From Pseudodesulfovibrio sp. zrk46 (GTDB taxonomy: Bacteria > Desulfobacterota > Desulfovibrionia > Desulfovibrionales > Desulfovibrionaceae), in assembly GCF_012516435.1 (NCBI RefSeq), contig NZ_CP051216.1:1366001-1430000 (forward strand): DNA of 64,000 nt. The letters run 5' to 3'. Under the pieces are notes generated by a model. The model was not told the DNA's origin and ran no database searches. It saw only the letters and a list, made by a program, of their open reading frames with translations. The translations under genes and the position numbers were made by a program. Below are positions 28,266 through 37,788 of the stretch, one piece after another. Positions within the stretch are counted from its first letter, which is position 1, and each line of letters opens with the position of its first letter.

Positions 28266-28694
28266 ATGGCAGAAAAAGTATTGCTCATCGACGACGAAAC
28301 CGAATTCCTGGAATCCCTGTCTGAACGCATGCGTCTGCGTGGTATGAACGTCAATACCGCTGAAACCGCCGACCGCGCCGTGAGTGCCATCGACGAATCC
28401 GACTACGACGCCATCGTGCTCGACCTGCAGATGCCTGACATGAACGGCATTGAAATGCTCAAGATCATCCGTAAGTCCCGCCCGGACATGCAGGTTATCC
28501 TGCTCACCGGTCAGGCCACCCTGGAGGCTGGCATCGAGGCCATGAAGCTCGGCGCCATGGACTTCATGGAAAAACCCGCCAACATCGACACCCTCACCGA
28601 GAAGATCAAGAAGGCACAGGCCAAAAAGATGGTTCTCGTTGAGCAGAAGACCGAAAAGAAGGTCCGTTCCATTCTCAGCAGCAAGGGGTGGTAA
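28266..28694 (+). CDS. Single-domain response regulator
   Basis: A 142-residue receiver: acidic pair in LLIDDETEF, phosphoacceptor Asp53 in IVLDLQMPDMNG, Thr in LLTGQATLEAG, Lys in FMEKPANID. A 20-residue charged tail follows (KTEKKVRSILSSKGW), with no DNA-binding domain. AAGGAGAAATCCC precedes the ATG. It is the last gene of the TetR-SulP-phosphorelay run and closely resembles the receiver part of the protein at 24255. Confidence 0.93.
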   Translation: MAEKVLLIDDETEFLESLSERMRLRGMNVNTAETADRAVSAIDESDYDAIVLDLQMPDMNGIEMLKIIRKSRPDMQVILLTGQATLEAGIEAMKLGAMDFMEKPANIDTLTEKIKKAQAKKMVLVEQKTEKKVRSILSSKGW

Positions 28695-28768
28695 GCCACT
28701 CTATCCTCGATACTCCCAAGAAGTTGCACGCATGGCCACTCCTCCCTTCCGGCCATGCGCGAGGGAAG

Positions 28769-28797
28769 GGCTCCGGTTGATCCGGGGCCCTTTTTTC
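28769..28797 (+). terminator. Terminator of the TetR-SulP-phosphorelay operon
   Basis: A 9-bp stem (GGGCTCCGG / CCGGGGCCC, one G-U pair) with a 5-base loop and six T. No comparable structure occurs between 21513 and here, consistent with one long transcript. Confidence 0.8.
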
Positions 28798-29022
28798 GTG
28801 TGGGTTCAGGCACTGAATACGAGTAGGCCGGGCATGAAATTTTTGCTGTGGCGAATGTTGCACTTCCCTAGGGATTGCACAATTATATCTGATTTATATG
28901 TGTAATTACAGTAGTTTGCTCCGGTGTGGTTGTGGTTGTAGAACGCTGCTGTCACATACTTGCCATAATCTCATTCCTTTTGTATCACCGCCATCGACTA
29001 CCCAGATCGACCCCTAATATTC
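28798..29022. other. Intergenic region before the M23 peptidase gene
   Basis: AT-richer spacer in which I find no ORF or strong promoter match; it must hold the promoter for the peptidase gene. Confidence 0.4.
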
Positions 29023-30333
29023 ATGCATATTTTCAAACACCCCCTCCTCTTGGCCCTCATGCTGTGTCTGCCCGTTTGGGCAGGTTGCAATAGCAGTGCC
29101 GTGTCCCAGAAAAGCTCCTCTTCGCTCTCTTCGGAAGACAACGCTACCCAAGGCGATGCTGCGGCCTCGTCTGAGTCAGAGGTAGCAATTGTCGAGCCTG
29201 ATCCGGAACCGGAAGTGCTTGGTGAAATCGTGACCCTCGCGGCCGGAGACACGCTGGCCGATGTGCTGGCAGAGCGGGGCGTCTCCGCACAGGAACGATT
29301 TGCCTTGAGCAAAGCGGTTTCCGAATATAAGGATCTGCGCCGCCTGCGCCCGGGCGACCGCATGGAGATTCTTCTCACCCCTGAGGAAAAGGGCAAACAG
29401 CGCTGTGTGAAGCGTTTTCGACTGGTAACGGATGAGATGACGCTGGTGGAAATACGACACGATGGACACTGCGCCTTCACCGGCAGCCTGCGTCCCATCA
29501 AACACGATACCTATTTGAAGAGTGTCTCGGCCTCTATCGACTCCTCGTTCTATCTTTCCGCCCGTCAGCAGGGCGTTTCCCGCAAGATCTTCACCGAATT
29601 CTATAATATGCTCAGCGCCCGGGTGGATTTTCAGCGTTCCATCCGCAAGGGTGACACCTTTAGCGTGGTCTATGAGGAGAACGATTGCCGACCGCTGGGA
29701 ACCATTCATCCCGGCAGGCTCCTGTATGCTTCTCTGACCCACATGGGCGAGTCCATCGGCTACTATCGCTATACGACCATGGACGGCTTCTCCGGCTTCT
29801 TTGACGAGGACGGGCAGTCGCTGGATACCCAACTGCTCAAGACTCCCTTGAGCGACGGCGTCCTTTCCTCCCTGTTCGGCAAGCGGAAGCACCCGGTGTT
29901 GGGATATACCCGCATGCATCGCGGCGTGGATTTTTCCGCCCGCTACGGGACACCCATTCTGGCTGCCGGAGACGGCATTGTGGAGTGGGCCGCCTGGAGG
30001 GGCTCCTTTGGTCGATACGTCAAGCTGCGCCATGGCAACGGTTTTCAGACCGCCTATGCCCACATGAGCCGCATTGCCAAGGGCATGCGTCCTGGCGTTA
30101 AGGTGCAGCAGGGTGACATTATCGGCTATGTGGGAACATCGGGTGTGTCCACGGGACCGCATCTCCATTACGAGGTTCTTCGCAACGGCAGGCAGATCAA
30201 CCCCAGCACGTTGAAGCTGCCTCCGGCACGGGTCCTTCAGGGTGAAGATCTGCGCCGATTCAAGGAGCGGATCAAGGAGTTTCAGGGGCCCATCGTGGGA
30301 CCGCCAGACTTGCTGCACGCTCAATTGTCATAA
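29023..30333 (+). CDS. M23-family murein endopeptidase lipoprotein
   Basis: A 436-residue lipoprotein: the lipobox is LPVWAGC (Cys21), followed by a Ser-rich linker. A LysM/OapA-like segment (VTLAAGDTLADVLAERGVSA) lies near residue 70. The C-terminal LytM domain has its zinc ligands: His and Asp in TRMHRGVDFSARYG and the HLH pair in STGPHLHYEV, so it should be active against peptidoglycan cross-links. In many bacteria such proteins act in cell elongation or division. The ribosome binding site is weak. Monocistronic with a strong terminator. Confidence 0.93.
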   Translation: MHIFKHPLLLALMLCLPVWAGCNSSAVSQKSSSSLSSEDNATQGDAAASSESEVAIVEPDPEPEVLGEIVTLAAGDTLADVLAERGVSAQERFALSKAVSEYKDLRRLRPGDRMEILLTPEEKGKQRCVKRFRLVTDEMTLVEIRHDGHCAFTGSLRPIKHDTYLKSVSASIDSSFYLSARQQGVSRKIFTEFYNMLSARVDFQRSIRKGDTFSVVYEENDCRPLGTIHPGRLLYASLTHMGESIGYYRYTTMDGFSGFFDEDGQSLDTQLLKTPLSDGVLSSLFGKRKHPVLGYTRMHRGVDFSARYGTPILAAGDGIVEWAAWRGSFGRYVKLRHGNGFQTAYAHMSRIAKGMRPGVKVQQGDIIGYVGTSGVSTGPHLHYEVLRNGRQINPSTLKLPPARVLQGEDLRRFKERIKEFQGPIVGPPDLLHAQLS

Positions 30334-30341
30334 TCAGCCTG

Positions 30342-30378
30342 AAAAGGGCCCCGGTCATGGACCGGGGCCCTTTTTTTC
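30342..30378 (+). terminator. Strong terminator after the M23 peptidase gene
   Basis: A 15-bp perfect stem (30342-30356 with 30360-30374) around a 3-base loop, with seven T at the end. Confidence 0.85.
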
Positions 30379-30486
30379 TTTGTAACAAGAGAGTGTTGGG
30401 AAACGTCAGTATAATATACTATTGTTGGCAAACTCCCTATGGTAGGGTGCAAAAAGGCTTAAATATTAAGTGTAAAGGTATATTCA

Positions 30487-31659
30487 ATGGCGTTAGGGAC
30501 GGTAGCGTATGAACGGTGGCAGTCGCTGGTGATGGGAGTCTCCTGCGTTGTGCTGTTGCTGGTGCTTGGTTCGGTCCCGGTGCGGGCTGAAGACGAGCAG
30601 TGGTGGCCTATTCAGGTCAAGAGCTACTACGGCGAGTATGAGGTCTCGAAAAAGAAGCCTGGTCGACCAGCCAGAAGCTTTGGACGGGCTCGGCTGGAAG
30701 AATGGGCGCCGCCGATGATTAGCGGGAATTACTATCGCATCGGTGTTTCCTTCCCCCACATGAAAGACGATTACTGGGTGGCCGTGAACTACGGAATCAT
30801 CCAGGAAGCCCGGCGGCTGGGCATTGGGGTCGATCTGCGTGAGGCTGGCGGCTATACGAACCTGAAGCAGCAAATCAAGCAGCTGCGTGAACTGGCTCGT
30901 TCCGGTGTGGACGGCATCCTTGTCGGGGCAATCAGTTATGACGGTCTTGACGATGTCATCAGGGAAATCCGAAAGCAGGGTGTCCATGTGGTGGGCATTG
31001 TGAACGGTATTCGTGCTCCGGCCATTTCCGCCAAGGCCATGGTTTCCTATTACGACATGGGGTTCTACGCCGGGGAATTCGTGGTCCGGCATGCCGAGCA
31101 GGCTGGGAAAGCCAACATCAAGCTCGCATTTTTTCCCGGACCCAAGGAATCCAGTTGGGCGCCGGACAGCTACGATGGCTTCACGGATGCTCTCAAGTAT
31201 TACTCGGGCAAGGCCTCCATGACTGATGTCCGGTGGGGGGATACTGGCCGGGCCATCCAGTGGAATCTGATCGAGAAGAGCCTGAACAATAATAGCGACG
31301 TGGACTATCTGGTGGGTAATGCGGTGGCTGCCGAGGCCGCTGCGGATATTGTCCGGACCATGAAGCTGGAAGGTCGCATGACACTGGTGTCCACGTATCT
31401 CAACGCCTCTCTCTACGACAAAATCGCTGACGGCAGAGTGGCGGCCGCGCCGTCTGACCTCACCGTATTTCAGGGCCGTATGGCCGTGGATATGCTGGTG
31501 CGCCTCCTGAATGGCGAACAAGCCGGACGGGATTTTCCCTTCCGGTCAGGACCGTTCATCCCTGTGGTGACGACCAAGGATGCAGCACGGTATCCGTACG
31601 AAGGGCTGTTCGGTCCTCGCCGTTACCAGCCCATCTATGCAATGGAGCCCAAGGGGTAG
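30487..31659 (+). CDS. TorT-like periplasmic ligand-binding protein
   Basis: A 390-residue exported protein (signal helix SCVVLLLVLGSVPVRAED). After a short lead the fold is a periplasmic-binding-protein type I (RIGVSFPHMKDDYWVAVNYG, RSGVDGILVGAISYDG), and the TorT-like feature FFPGPKESSWAPDSYDGF is present. TorT presents trimethylamine N-oxide to the kinase TorS; here the partner is the kinase starting 4 bases downstream, which is not TorS-like, so the ligand is open. AAAGGT precedes the ATG. It could be a sensor accessory or an orphan sugar-type binding protein. Confidence 0.8.
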   Translation: MALGTVAYERWQSLVMGVSCVVLLLVLGSVPVRAEDEQWWPIQVKSYYGEYEVSKKKPGRPARSFGRARLEEWAPPMISGNYYRIGVSFPHMKDDYWVAVNYGIIQEARRLGIGVDLREAGGYTNLKQQIKQLRELARSGVDGILVGAISYDGLDDVIREIRKQGVHVVGIVNGIRAPAISAKAMVSYYDMGFYAGEFVVRHAEQAGKANIKLAFFPGPKESSWAPDSYDGFTDALKYYSGKASMTDVRWGDTGRAIQWNLIEKSLNNNSDVDYLVGNAVAAEAAADIVRTMKLEGRMTLVSTYLNASLYDKIADGRVAAAPSDLTVFQGRMAVDMLVRLLNGEQAGRDFPFRSGPFIPVVTTKDAARYPYEGLFGPRRYQPIYAMEPKG

Positions 31660-31662
31660 GCC

Positions 31663-33615
31663 ATGTGGCAGTTCATTCGTGACATGCGCATCCGCAACAA
31701 GCTGTTCTTCAGCTATTCCATCCTGCTCGTAGTAGGGGCTCTGGTTGCGGGCTGGTTTGTCTACTCTCAGGTCCGCACCATCATTCAGGAGAGGATTGAA
31801 AGTGAACTGCAAAGGACCACCGCGTCCATTGCGACCATGGTGCGCACCAACGCCACTGTCTCCATCAAGAACTACCTTCGCGCCGTAGCGGAAAAGAATC
31901 TGGACATGGTTCGCCATCTTGAGCGCCGGGCGGCCCGTGGCCTTATCTCCGAAGAAGAGGCCAAGGCCGAAGCCGGGCGACTGCTGTTGTCCCAGACCAT
32001 CGGCAAGACCGGGTTCATCTACATCATGAATTCCGAGGGCGTCATGCTGGTGCATCCCCAACGGAGTCTGGTGGACGTGGATGTCTCCGGGCTGACTTTT
32101 GCCCGGGATCAGATCAAGCAAAAGGAAGGGTTTTACGAGTACGGCTGGCGTGAAATCCTGGAGAAGGTGGAGCGGCCCAAGGTCGCCTACATGGTCTATT
32201 TTGAGCCGTGGGACTGGATTATCTCGGTATCCACCTACACCGAGGAGTTCAGCGAACTGGTCAAAATCGACGATTTTCGCGAGCGCATGTTCGAGCTGGG
32301 GTTCGGCAAGTCCGGCTATCCCTTTGTGCTGAACTATGCTGGCTTCCTTCTCATCCACCCGCATCTGCAGGGCAAGCATTTCGACCAGTATAACGACGCC
32401 CGGCTCGCTGCGGTGGCCAGACGGATCGTCACGGAACGTAACGGCTCCTTCGAGTACATGTGGCGCAATCCCGGCGAAGAGGAGTACCGGCGCAAGGTCG
32501 TCTATTTCACGGATATTCCCGAAATGGGCTGGGTTGTGGCCTCTTCCAGTTATTTCGACGACTTCTACGCACCGCTGAAGGCCATCGGTTACGTGATCGT
32601 GCTGGCCTCTGTGGCGCTCATGCTGCTGGTACTCCCTATCTCCATGTGGATCGGGTCTGTCATCTCCCATCCCCTCAAGCAACTGCAACAGAAGTTCTCC
32701 CAGGCGGCGAGCGGCGACTTTTCCGCACGCATGGAGGTCCATTCCAAAGACGAGGTCGGGTTGCTGTCCGGCTACTACAACACCTTCATGGATCGCCTCA
32801 CCTCCTACAGTGACGATCTGCAGAACGAGATCGCAGAGCGCAAGCGCGCGGAGCAGGAGCTCATCGATATGGACAAGGCCAAGACCATGTTTCTGTCTGC
32901 CGCCTCTCACGAGCTGCGCACTCCACTGACGTCCATCATCGGTTTCCTCAGGCTCATGGAGAAGAATTTCGACAAATATTTCCTGCCGGTGCTACGCAAG
33001 GAGCCCGGGCTGGAAACTCGTGTCAGGCGATTTTCTGACAATCTTGGCGTCGTACGCAGTGAATCAGATCGATTGGGCCGTCTGGTCAATGACCTGTTGG
33101 ACCTCAACAAGATCGAGTCCGGGCGTATGGAGTGGCGCAACGAGCCATTGCATGTGTCGGCCATCCTCAAGCAGGCGTCGGAGTCCATATCCGGCTACGC
33201 GGCCAAAAACGCCGAAGTGGATTTCCGGGTATCGTATCCCTTGGTGGAAGTCTCCATCAGTGCGGACAGTGACCGTATTCATCAGGTGCTCATCAACCTG
33301 TTGAGCAACGGCTTCAAGTATACGGATGAGGGCGAAGTAACCCTTTCCGCCGCCCCGGTGCCGGGAGGGGTGGAGTTCCGTGTGTGCGACACCGGGCGGG
33401 GCATCGCGCCCGAGGACCGGGAAAAGATTTTCGACATATTCTATCAGGTGCAGGATGTGAATTTCCGCTCCAGCAAGGTCTTCGGCACTGGGCTGGGACT
33501 GGCCATCAGCCGCCAGATAGTGGCTCACTATGGCGGCGACCTCACTGTGGAGTCCACGCCGGGTGAGGGAAGTTGTTTTATCTTTGTTATCCCATCGGAT
33601 ACCGTGGTGACCTGA
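31663..33615 (+). CDS. Histidine kinase with tandem Cache sensor, partner of TorT-like protein
   Basis: A 650-residue kinase. Helix 1 ([20 protein letters not shown]) and helix 2 ([20 protein letters not shown], about residue 310) enclose two similar Cache_2 units: [20 protein letters not shown] (about 110) and [19 protein letters not shown] (about 220). HAMP, a HisKA with [14 protein letters not shown] (His416) and HATPase_c ([27 protein letters not shown]) follow. It lacks the receiver and Hpt modules of TorS. Its operon with a TorT-like protein and fumarase suggests control of fumarate or N-oxide-linked metabolism, but no response regulator gene is adjacent. Confidence 0.93.
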   Translation: MWQFIRDMRIRNKLFFSYSILLVVGALVAGWFVYSQVRTIIQERIESELQRTTASIATMVRTNATVSIKNYLRAVAEKNLDMVRHLERRAARGLISEEEAKAEAGRLLLSQTIGKTGFIYIMNSEGVMLVHPQRSLVDVDVSGLTFARDQIKQKEGFYEYGWREILEKVERPKVAYMVYFEPWDWIISVSTYTEEFSELVKIDDFRERMFELGFGKSGYPFVLNYAGFLLIHPHLQGKHFDQYNDARLAAVARRIVTERNGSFEYMWRNPGEEEYRRKVVYFTDIPEMGWVVASSSYFDDFYAPLKAIGYVIVLASVALMLLVLPISMWIGSVISHPLKQLQQKFSQAASGDFSARMEVHSKDEVGLLSGYYNTFMDRLTSYSDDLQNEIAERKRAEQELIDMDKAKTMFLSAASHELRTPLTSIIGFLRLMEKNFDKYFLPVLRKEPGLETRVRRFSDNLGVVRSESDRLGRLVNDLLDLNKIESGRMEWRNEPLHVSAILKQASESISGYAAKNAEVDFRVSYPLVEVSISADSDRIHQVLINLLSNGFKYTDEGEVTLSAAPVPGGVEFRVCDTGRGIAPEDREKIFDIFYQVQDVNFRSSKVFGTGLGLAISRQIVAHYGGDLTVESTPGEGSCFIFVIPSDTVVT

Positions 33616-33640
33616 TCACCTGATGACCAAGGAGACGAGC

Positions 33641-35023
33641 ATGACGGCGTATAGAACGGAATCAGACAGCCTCGGCACTGTGGCGGTGCCTGCGGACAAA
33701 CTCTGGGGCGCCCAGACCCAGCGCGCGCTCAATCTCTTTGATATCGGCACGGATCCCATGCCTGCGGAGATGGTGGAGGCTTACGCCATCCTCAAGAAGG
33801 CATGTGCCCGGGCCAATCTCGGGGCAGAGCAGTTACCCCGGCAGGCCCATGATCTCATCGTGCGTGTCTGCGATGAACTCCTTTCCGGCGACCATGCCGA
33901 CATGTTTCCGCTCCCGGTCTGGATCTCCGGCAGCGGCACCCAGTTCAACATGAACGTCAACGAGGTCATCAGTAACCGCTGTTCCCAGCTTACGGACCGT
34001 CCGCTCGGCTCCAAGGAGCCCGTCCATCCCAACGATCACGTCAATCGTTGCCAGTCTACCAACGACAACTTTCCGTCCGCCATGTACATGGCCGCTGCCA
34101 TGGGCGTGGTGCGCGATCTTCTGCCGATCACGCGTGAATTCGCCGACTCACTGTCCTCCCATGCCGAGGCGTGGAAGAACATCGTCAAGATCGGGCGGAC
34201 CCATATGCAGGACGCCACGCCCCTGACATTAGGGCAGGAGTTCTCAGGATATGCCGGGCTCATCGATGACAATATCGTCCGCATCGAGGCCGCGTTGGAG
34301 GATGTCTACAAGCTCCCGCTGGGCGGCACTGCCGTGGGAACAGGCATCAACACCTATCCGGGCTTTGACAGGGACGCTGTCGGACATATCGTTGACCTCA
34401 CAGGTCTTCCTTTTGTCCCGGCGCCCAACAAGTTCACTGTGCAGGGCAGCCATGATGCGCTGGTGCATCTCTCGGCCTCGCTCAAGACGCTGGCCAATGC
34501 CCTCTACAAGATCGCCTGTGACATCCGCCTGCTCGCCTGCGGTCCCCGGGCCGGGCTGGCAGAATTGATACTGCCCGCCAACGAGCCCGGGTCGTCCATC
34601 ATGCCGGGCAAGGTCAACCCCACACAGGCCGAGGCATTGACCATGGTCGCGTTGCAGGTCATGGCCGCGGATCAGGCCGTCACACTTGGCGGATCGGGCG
34701 GGATGCTGGAGATGAATGTGTATAAGCCGCTCATGATCCACAACCTTCTCCAATCCATCCGCAACCTGTCCGGAGCCATGCGCGCCTTCAAGGTAAATCT
34801 CCTCGACGGGCTCACGGCCAACCATGACAGAATCGCAGACCTGCTCTCGCGTTCCTTGATGCTGGTCACGGCCCTCAATCCGGCCATAGGGTACGAAAAT
34901 GCCGCCAAAATTGCCCTTCACGCGCATCGGAATGGCCTTACTCTGAAGCAGTCAGCGCTTGAACTACAACTTGTCTCAGAGGCCGATTTCGACCGCATCG
35001 TTGATCCGCAGAAGATGGTCTAG
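33641..35023 (+). CDS. fumC: Class II fumarate hydratase
   Basis: A 460-residue fumarase of the oxygen-stable, iron-free class. The signature [17 protein letters not shown] (about residue 317) and the catalytic regions [15 protein letters not shown] and [11 protein letters not shown] are all present. It interconverts fumarate and malate in the cytosol. AAGGAG with 6-base spacing marks the ATG at 33641, so the ORF start at 33623 is rejected. It lies 25 bases after the kinase and is probably co-transcribed with it, an unusual pairing. It ends 16 bases from the converging LysE gene, with no clear terminator between them. Confidence 0.95.
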   Translation: MTAYRTESDSLGTVAVPADKLWGAQTQRALNLFDIGTDPMPAEMVEAYAILKKACARANLGAEQLPRQAHDLIVRVCDELLSGDHADMFPLPVWISGSGTQFNMNVNEVISNRCSQLTDRPLGSKEPVHPNDHVNRCQSTNDNFPSAMYMAAAMGVVRDLLPITREFADSLSSHAEAWKNIVKIGRTHMQDATPLTLGQEFSGYAGLIDDNIVRIEAALEDVYKLPLGGTAVGTGINTYPGFDRDAVGHIVDLTGLPFVPAPNKFTVQGSHDALVHLSASLKTLANALYKIACDIRLLACGPRAGLAELILPANEPGSSIMPGKVNPTQAEALTMVALQVMAADQAVTLGGSGGMLEMNVYKPLMIHNLLQSIRNLSGAMRAFKVNLLDGLTANHDRIADLLSRSLMLVTALNPAIGYENAAKIALHAHRNGLTLKQSALELQLVSEADFDRIVDPQKMV

Positions 35024-35039
35024 GGTTTCTGTCTTTTCT

Positions 35040-35633
35040 CTAGATGAACATCGCGTAGGCGGTGGCGCCCACCATCACGGTGACAAGCACTGTGTTGACG
35101 GCCAACATTACGTTTCTGGAGCGCAGGGTGCGCATGATCATCACGCCTGCCAGCCCCCAGAGGGAGTGGAACGAGACCTGAAAGACCGTGAAGGTCAGTA
35201 CAAAGATCGCAACCTGCTGCAACAGCGGTGCGTTCGGGTTGGCGATCTGACTGAATCCGACCACAGCCATGGTCCAGCTCTTGGGATTGGTCGGGTGCAG
35301 GAACAGGCCTTCCACAAAAGTGAACCGTTTTCCCTCGCCGGGTTCCGCCAACTGCATGGTGATGATGCGCCAGCCGAGATAGATGATGTAGGCCATGCCG
35401 AGGATGCGCATGACCCATGCTGCCTCGGGCGAGGTCATGAACAGGCCGCCGAGGCCCAGCGCCACGGTGGTGTCCAGTGTCATGGCACCCACTGTGGTGC
35501 CCAGTAGAAAGGGCAGGGACGACCGGAATCCGGTGGTCTGCCCGATGGCCATCATGGACAGGTTGCCCATGCCGGGTGTGCCCGTCATGACGATGACGAA
35601 CATCAAAAAAGCGGTATACGTCTCCATTGTCAT
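35040..35633 (-). CDS. LysE-family amino-acid exporter
   Basis: A 197-residue membrane protein with about six helices. The LysE N-terminal motif is GTPGMGNLSMMAIGQTTGFR and the second conserved element is LHPTNPKSWTMAVVGFSQI. The family exports basic or other amino acids. GGAG lies 8 bases before the ATG at 35633. It is divergent from the MocR regulator, a common arrangement in which the regulator controls the exporter. Confidence 0.9.
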   Translation of the reverse strand: MTMETYTAFLMFVIVMTGTPGMGNLSMMAIGQTTGFRSSLPFLLGTTVGAMTLDTTVALGLGGLFMTSPEAAWVMRILGMAYIIYLGWRIITMQLAEPGEGKRFTFVEGLFLHPTNPKSWTMAVVGFSQIANPNAPLLQQVAIFVLTFTVFQVSFHSLWGLAGVMIMRTLRSRNVMLAVNTVLVTVMVGATAYAMFI

Positions 35634-35719
35634 GGTGTTTCTCCGTGGTCGATCGGCGGGCCCTGCACAATCGACCGGTTGCCCCATGGGTGGTTTTCCA
35701 TGTTCGCGTTGTATGGTTG

Positions 35720-35760
35720 ACATTGTATGGCGTCAATGGAAACATTGTCTGCATGACAAT
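35720..35760. promoter_or_regulatory. Likely MocR operator region
   Basis: ACATTGT occurs twice as a direct repeat with 22-bp spacing (35720-35726 and 35742-35748), and ATTGTC-TGCAT-GACAAT (35744-35760) is a perfect inverted repeat containing the MocR start codon. Repeats two helical turns apart suit a MocR dimer controlling both divergent genes. Confidence 0.5.
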
Positions 35761-37117
35761 ATATTCTCCACTCATCGACCGGGACGAAGGGCCGCTCTAC
35801 AAGGCGCTGGCAGACGCCATTGAACGGGACATTCAGAAGGGCATTCTGACGCCCGGCGAGCGACTGCCCACTCACCGCGATCTGGCGGACGAGCTGGGCA
35901 TGAACGTGTCCACGATCACCCGCGGGTATAGTGAAGCGGAGAAGCGCGGGCTGCTGTCTGGCACCGTGGGGCGGGGCACCTTCGTAGCCTCGGATGCAGT
36001 GACATCCACGTCCATGGTGTCCTTTGAGCCGGCAGCGGCAGGCATGTTGGAGATGGGGCTGATCTCTCCGTTCTACCATCTGGACCCGGATGTCACCGAG
36101 GGCATCAAACGGATTTCTCGACGCAAAGATCCCACCTCTTTCATGCGCTATACCGACCCGCGCGGCATGCCGGATCACCGGGAGGCCGGGGCGCGATGGG
36201 CTGCACGGTACGGTCTTGAGTGCGGGGCCGAGGACGTGATCGTCACGGCCGGAGCGCAACATGCCCTGACCTGTTGCCTCAGCGGATTGTTCCGGCCTGG
36301 CGACCGCATTGCGGCGGACGCCCTGACCTATCCGGGCATGAAGACCCTTGCGACCATGCTGGGCATCCGGCTGGTGCCCATTGCCATGGATGACGAGGGC
36401 ATGATGCCCGAAGCGCTGGACGCAGCCTGTCGACGCGACAGGATCAAGGGCGTGTACGTCATGCCCGGCGTGCATAATCCCACTACGGCCACCATGTCTG
36501 GCAAGCGTCGGGACGAGATTGCCCGACTGGCCGATGCCCATGACCTGATCATCATCGAGGATGACGCCTACGACCTGACCGCGCCGGGCATGCTGGATCC
36601 GGTGGGGAGCAGGGTGCGACATCGTTCTGTCTATGTGGCCGGAATGTCGAAGTCGCTGGCTGCCGGATTGCGCGTGGCCTTTGTGGTGGCGCCCAAACCG
36701 TATCGCAAACCGTTGGCGCAGGCGGTGCTCAACACCATCTGGATGGCGCCGCCCCTCAATGGCGAGCTGGCCGCCATGTGGATCAATGACGGCACCGCGG
36801 ATCAGGTGGTGGAGATCAAGCGGGCAGAGGCGGCGCGGCGATACATGGTCGCCTGTGACATGCTGGAAGGGCTCCGTTTCCGTGGCAAACCCACCGGATT
36901 TTATCTTTGGGTAGAGTTGCCCGAACCATGGACAGGGCAGGCGCTGGAAAAGGCGGCCCAGGCCGATGGTGTGAGCGTATTCGGCGCAGAAAAGTTCGTA
37001 GTGGGCGAGACAAAACCCCCTGCGGCGGCCCGAATCTCCCTCACTGGCGTTCAGGATATGGAGGAATTCCGCAAGGGGTTGTGGATATTGACCAATATTC
37101 TGAGTGGAACGAAATAG
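35753..37117 (+). CDS. MocR-type regulator: GntR DNA-binding plus aminotransferase domain
   Basis: A 454-residue fusion. Residues 10-75 form a GntR winged helix (GILTPGERLPTHRDLADELG). Residues 95-450 form a fold-type I aminotransferase domain, including the PLP-lysine region VAGMSKSLAAGLRVAF (Lys about 300) and the PLP-ring Asp in IIEDDAYD. MocR proteins use PLP with an amino compound as effector rather than catalysing transamination. The true start is the ATG at 35753; the frame extends further upstream only by running over the LysE gene start. The ribosome binding site is weak. Confidence 0.92.
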   Translation: MTIYSPLIDRDEGPLYKALADAIERDIQKGILTPGERLPTHRDLADELGMNVSTITRGYSEAEKRGLLSGTVGRGTFVASDAVTSTSMVSFEPAAAGMLEMGLISPFYHLDPDVTEGIKRISRRKDPTSFMRYTDPRGMPDHREAGARWAARYGLECGAEDVIVTAGAQHALTCCLSGLFRPGDRIAADALTYPGMKTLATMLGIRLVPIAMDDEGMMPEALDAACRRDRIKGVYVMPGVHNPTTATMSGKRRDEIARLADAHDLIIIEDDAYDLTAPGMLDPVGSRVRHRSVYVAGMSKSLAAGLRVAFVVAPKPYRKPLAQAVLNTIWMAPPLNGELAAMWINDGTADQVVEIKRAEAARRYMVACDMLEGLRFRGKPTGFYLWVELPEPWTGQALEKAAQADGVSVFGAEKFVVGETKPPAAARISLTGVQDMEEFRKGLWILTNILSGTK

Positions 37118-37125
37118 AAAGCCAG

Positions 37126-37659
37126 CTATCTTTTGCGTTTGTAGTGAGATTTGACCATCTCACCCAGTAGGACAGTGGTCTCGATGTGATCAAATTCGAG
37201 ATGACTGGGCAGGGCTCCGAACAGGGGCGTGCCTCCTCCCAGCAGGATCGGAATTCGGGTGATGATCAATTCGTCGATCAGATCTGCGTTCAGGCATCCC
37301 TGAACAAGTTGTCCGCCATCAACATACAACCGCTCAAATCCTTTCGTGTTTAATGCCGATACTACGTTTTCCAAGGTGTCGTTGACGATTTCCACCTTGT
37401 CTTTCACTGCGTCCGGCACTTCGGTCATGGTGCCGCTCAACACGAACACCGATTTTGAGTAGGGCCATTCACAGCCAAATTCCAGAACGGTTTCCAATGT
37501 CTTGCGTCCCATGAGCAGGGCATCAATCGAGTCCATGAACTCCGCAAAACCGTAATCGCTGTTGTCCGGGTTCGGCACCATTCCAAGCCACTCGAGGCCG
37601 CCGTTCCTGTCAGCAATATAGCCATCCAGGCTGGCTCCTACGTACACGATGTTGGGCAT
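37126..37659 (-). CDS. Dihydrofolate-reductase-like (RibD C-terminal domain) protein
   Basis: A 177-residue protein of the RibD_C/DHFR-like superfamily: VYVGASLDGYIADRNGGLEW at the N-terminus, ALLMGRKTLETV, the RLYVDGGQLVQGCL strand-turn and the C-terminal TRIPILLGGGTPLFG. Members are NADPH-binding reductases, mostly of unknown substrate, and are not necessarily folate enzymes. The ATG at 37659 is preferred over 37665 by spacing to GGAG. Divergent from the TetR gene, which is its probable regulator. It ends 8 bases from the stop of the converging MocR gene. Confidence 0.85.
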   Translation of the reverse strand: MPNIVYVGASLDGYIADRNGGLEWLGMVPNPDNSDYGFAEFMDSIDALLMGRKTLETVLEFGCEWPYSKSVFVLSGTMTEVPDAVKDKVEIVNDTLENVVSALNTKGFERLYVDGGQLVQGCLNADLIDELIITRIPILLGGGTPLFGALPSHLEFDHIETTVLLGEMVKSHYKRKR

Positions 37660-37723
37660 ACCCATTCACTCCATTCACTAAACTAAAGTCTGAAAAAACA
37701 TCTGCATGCGTTGTGATTTTCGC

Positions 37724-37764
37724 TTGCCATTGCGCTTTGAATCATTTATTCTACATTGTAGAAT
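37724..37764 (+). promoter_or_regulatory. Promoter of tetR with overlapping palindromic operator
   Basis: TTGCCA (37724-37729), a 17-bp spacer and TATTCT (37747-37752) form a good sigma-70 promoter. The perfect palindrome ATTCTACA-T-TGTAGAAT (37748-37764) overlaps its -10 and the expected transcription start, the classical layout for TetR autorepression. Confidence 0.6.
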
Positions 37765-37788
37765 TTAGGTGATTACACAGGAGTTTTG

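Noticed and set aside
35020-35775. Alternative minus-strand frame over the LysE gene
   Set aside because: The other frame (35040-35633) has the LysE motifs and the membrane helices; this one is a shadow.
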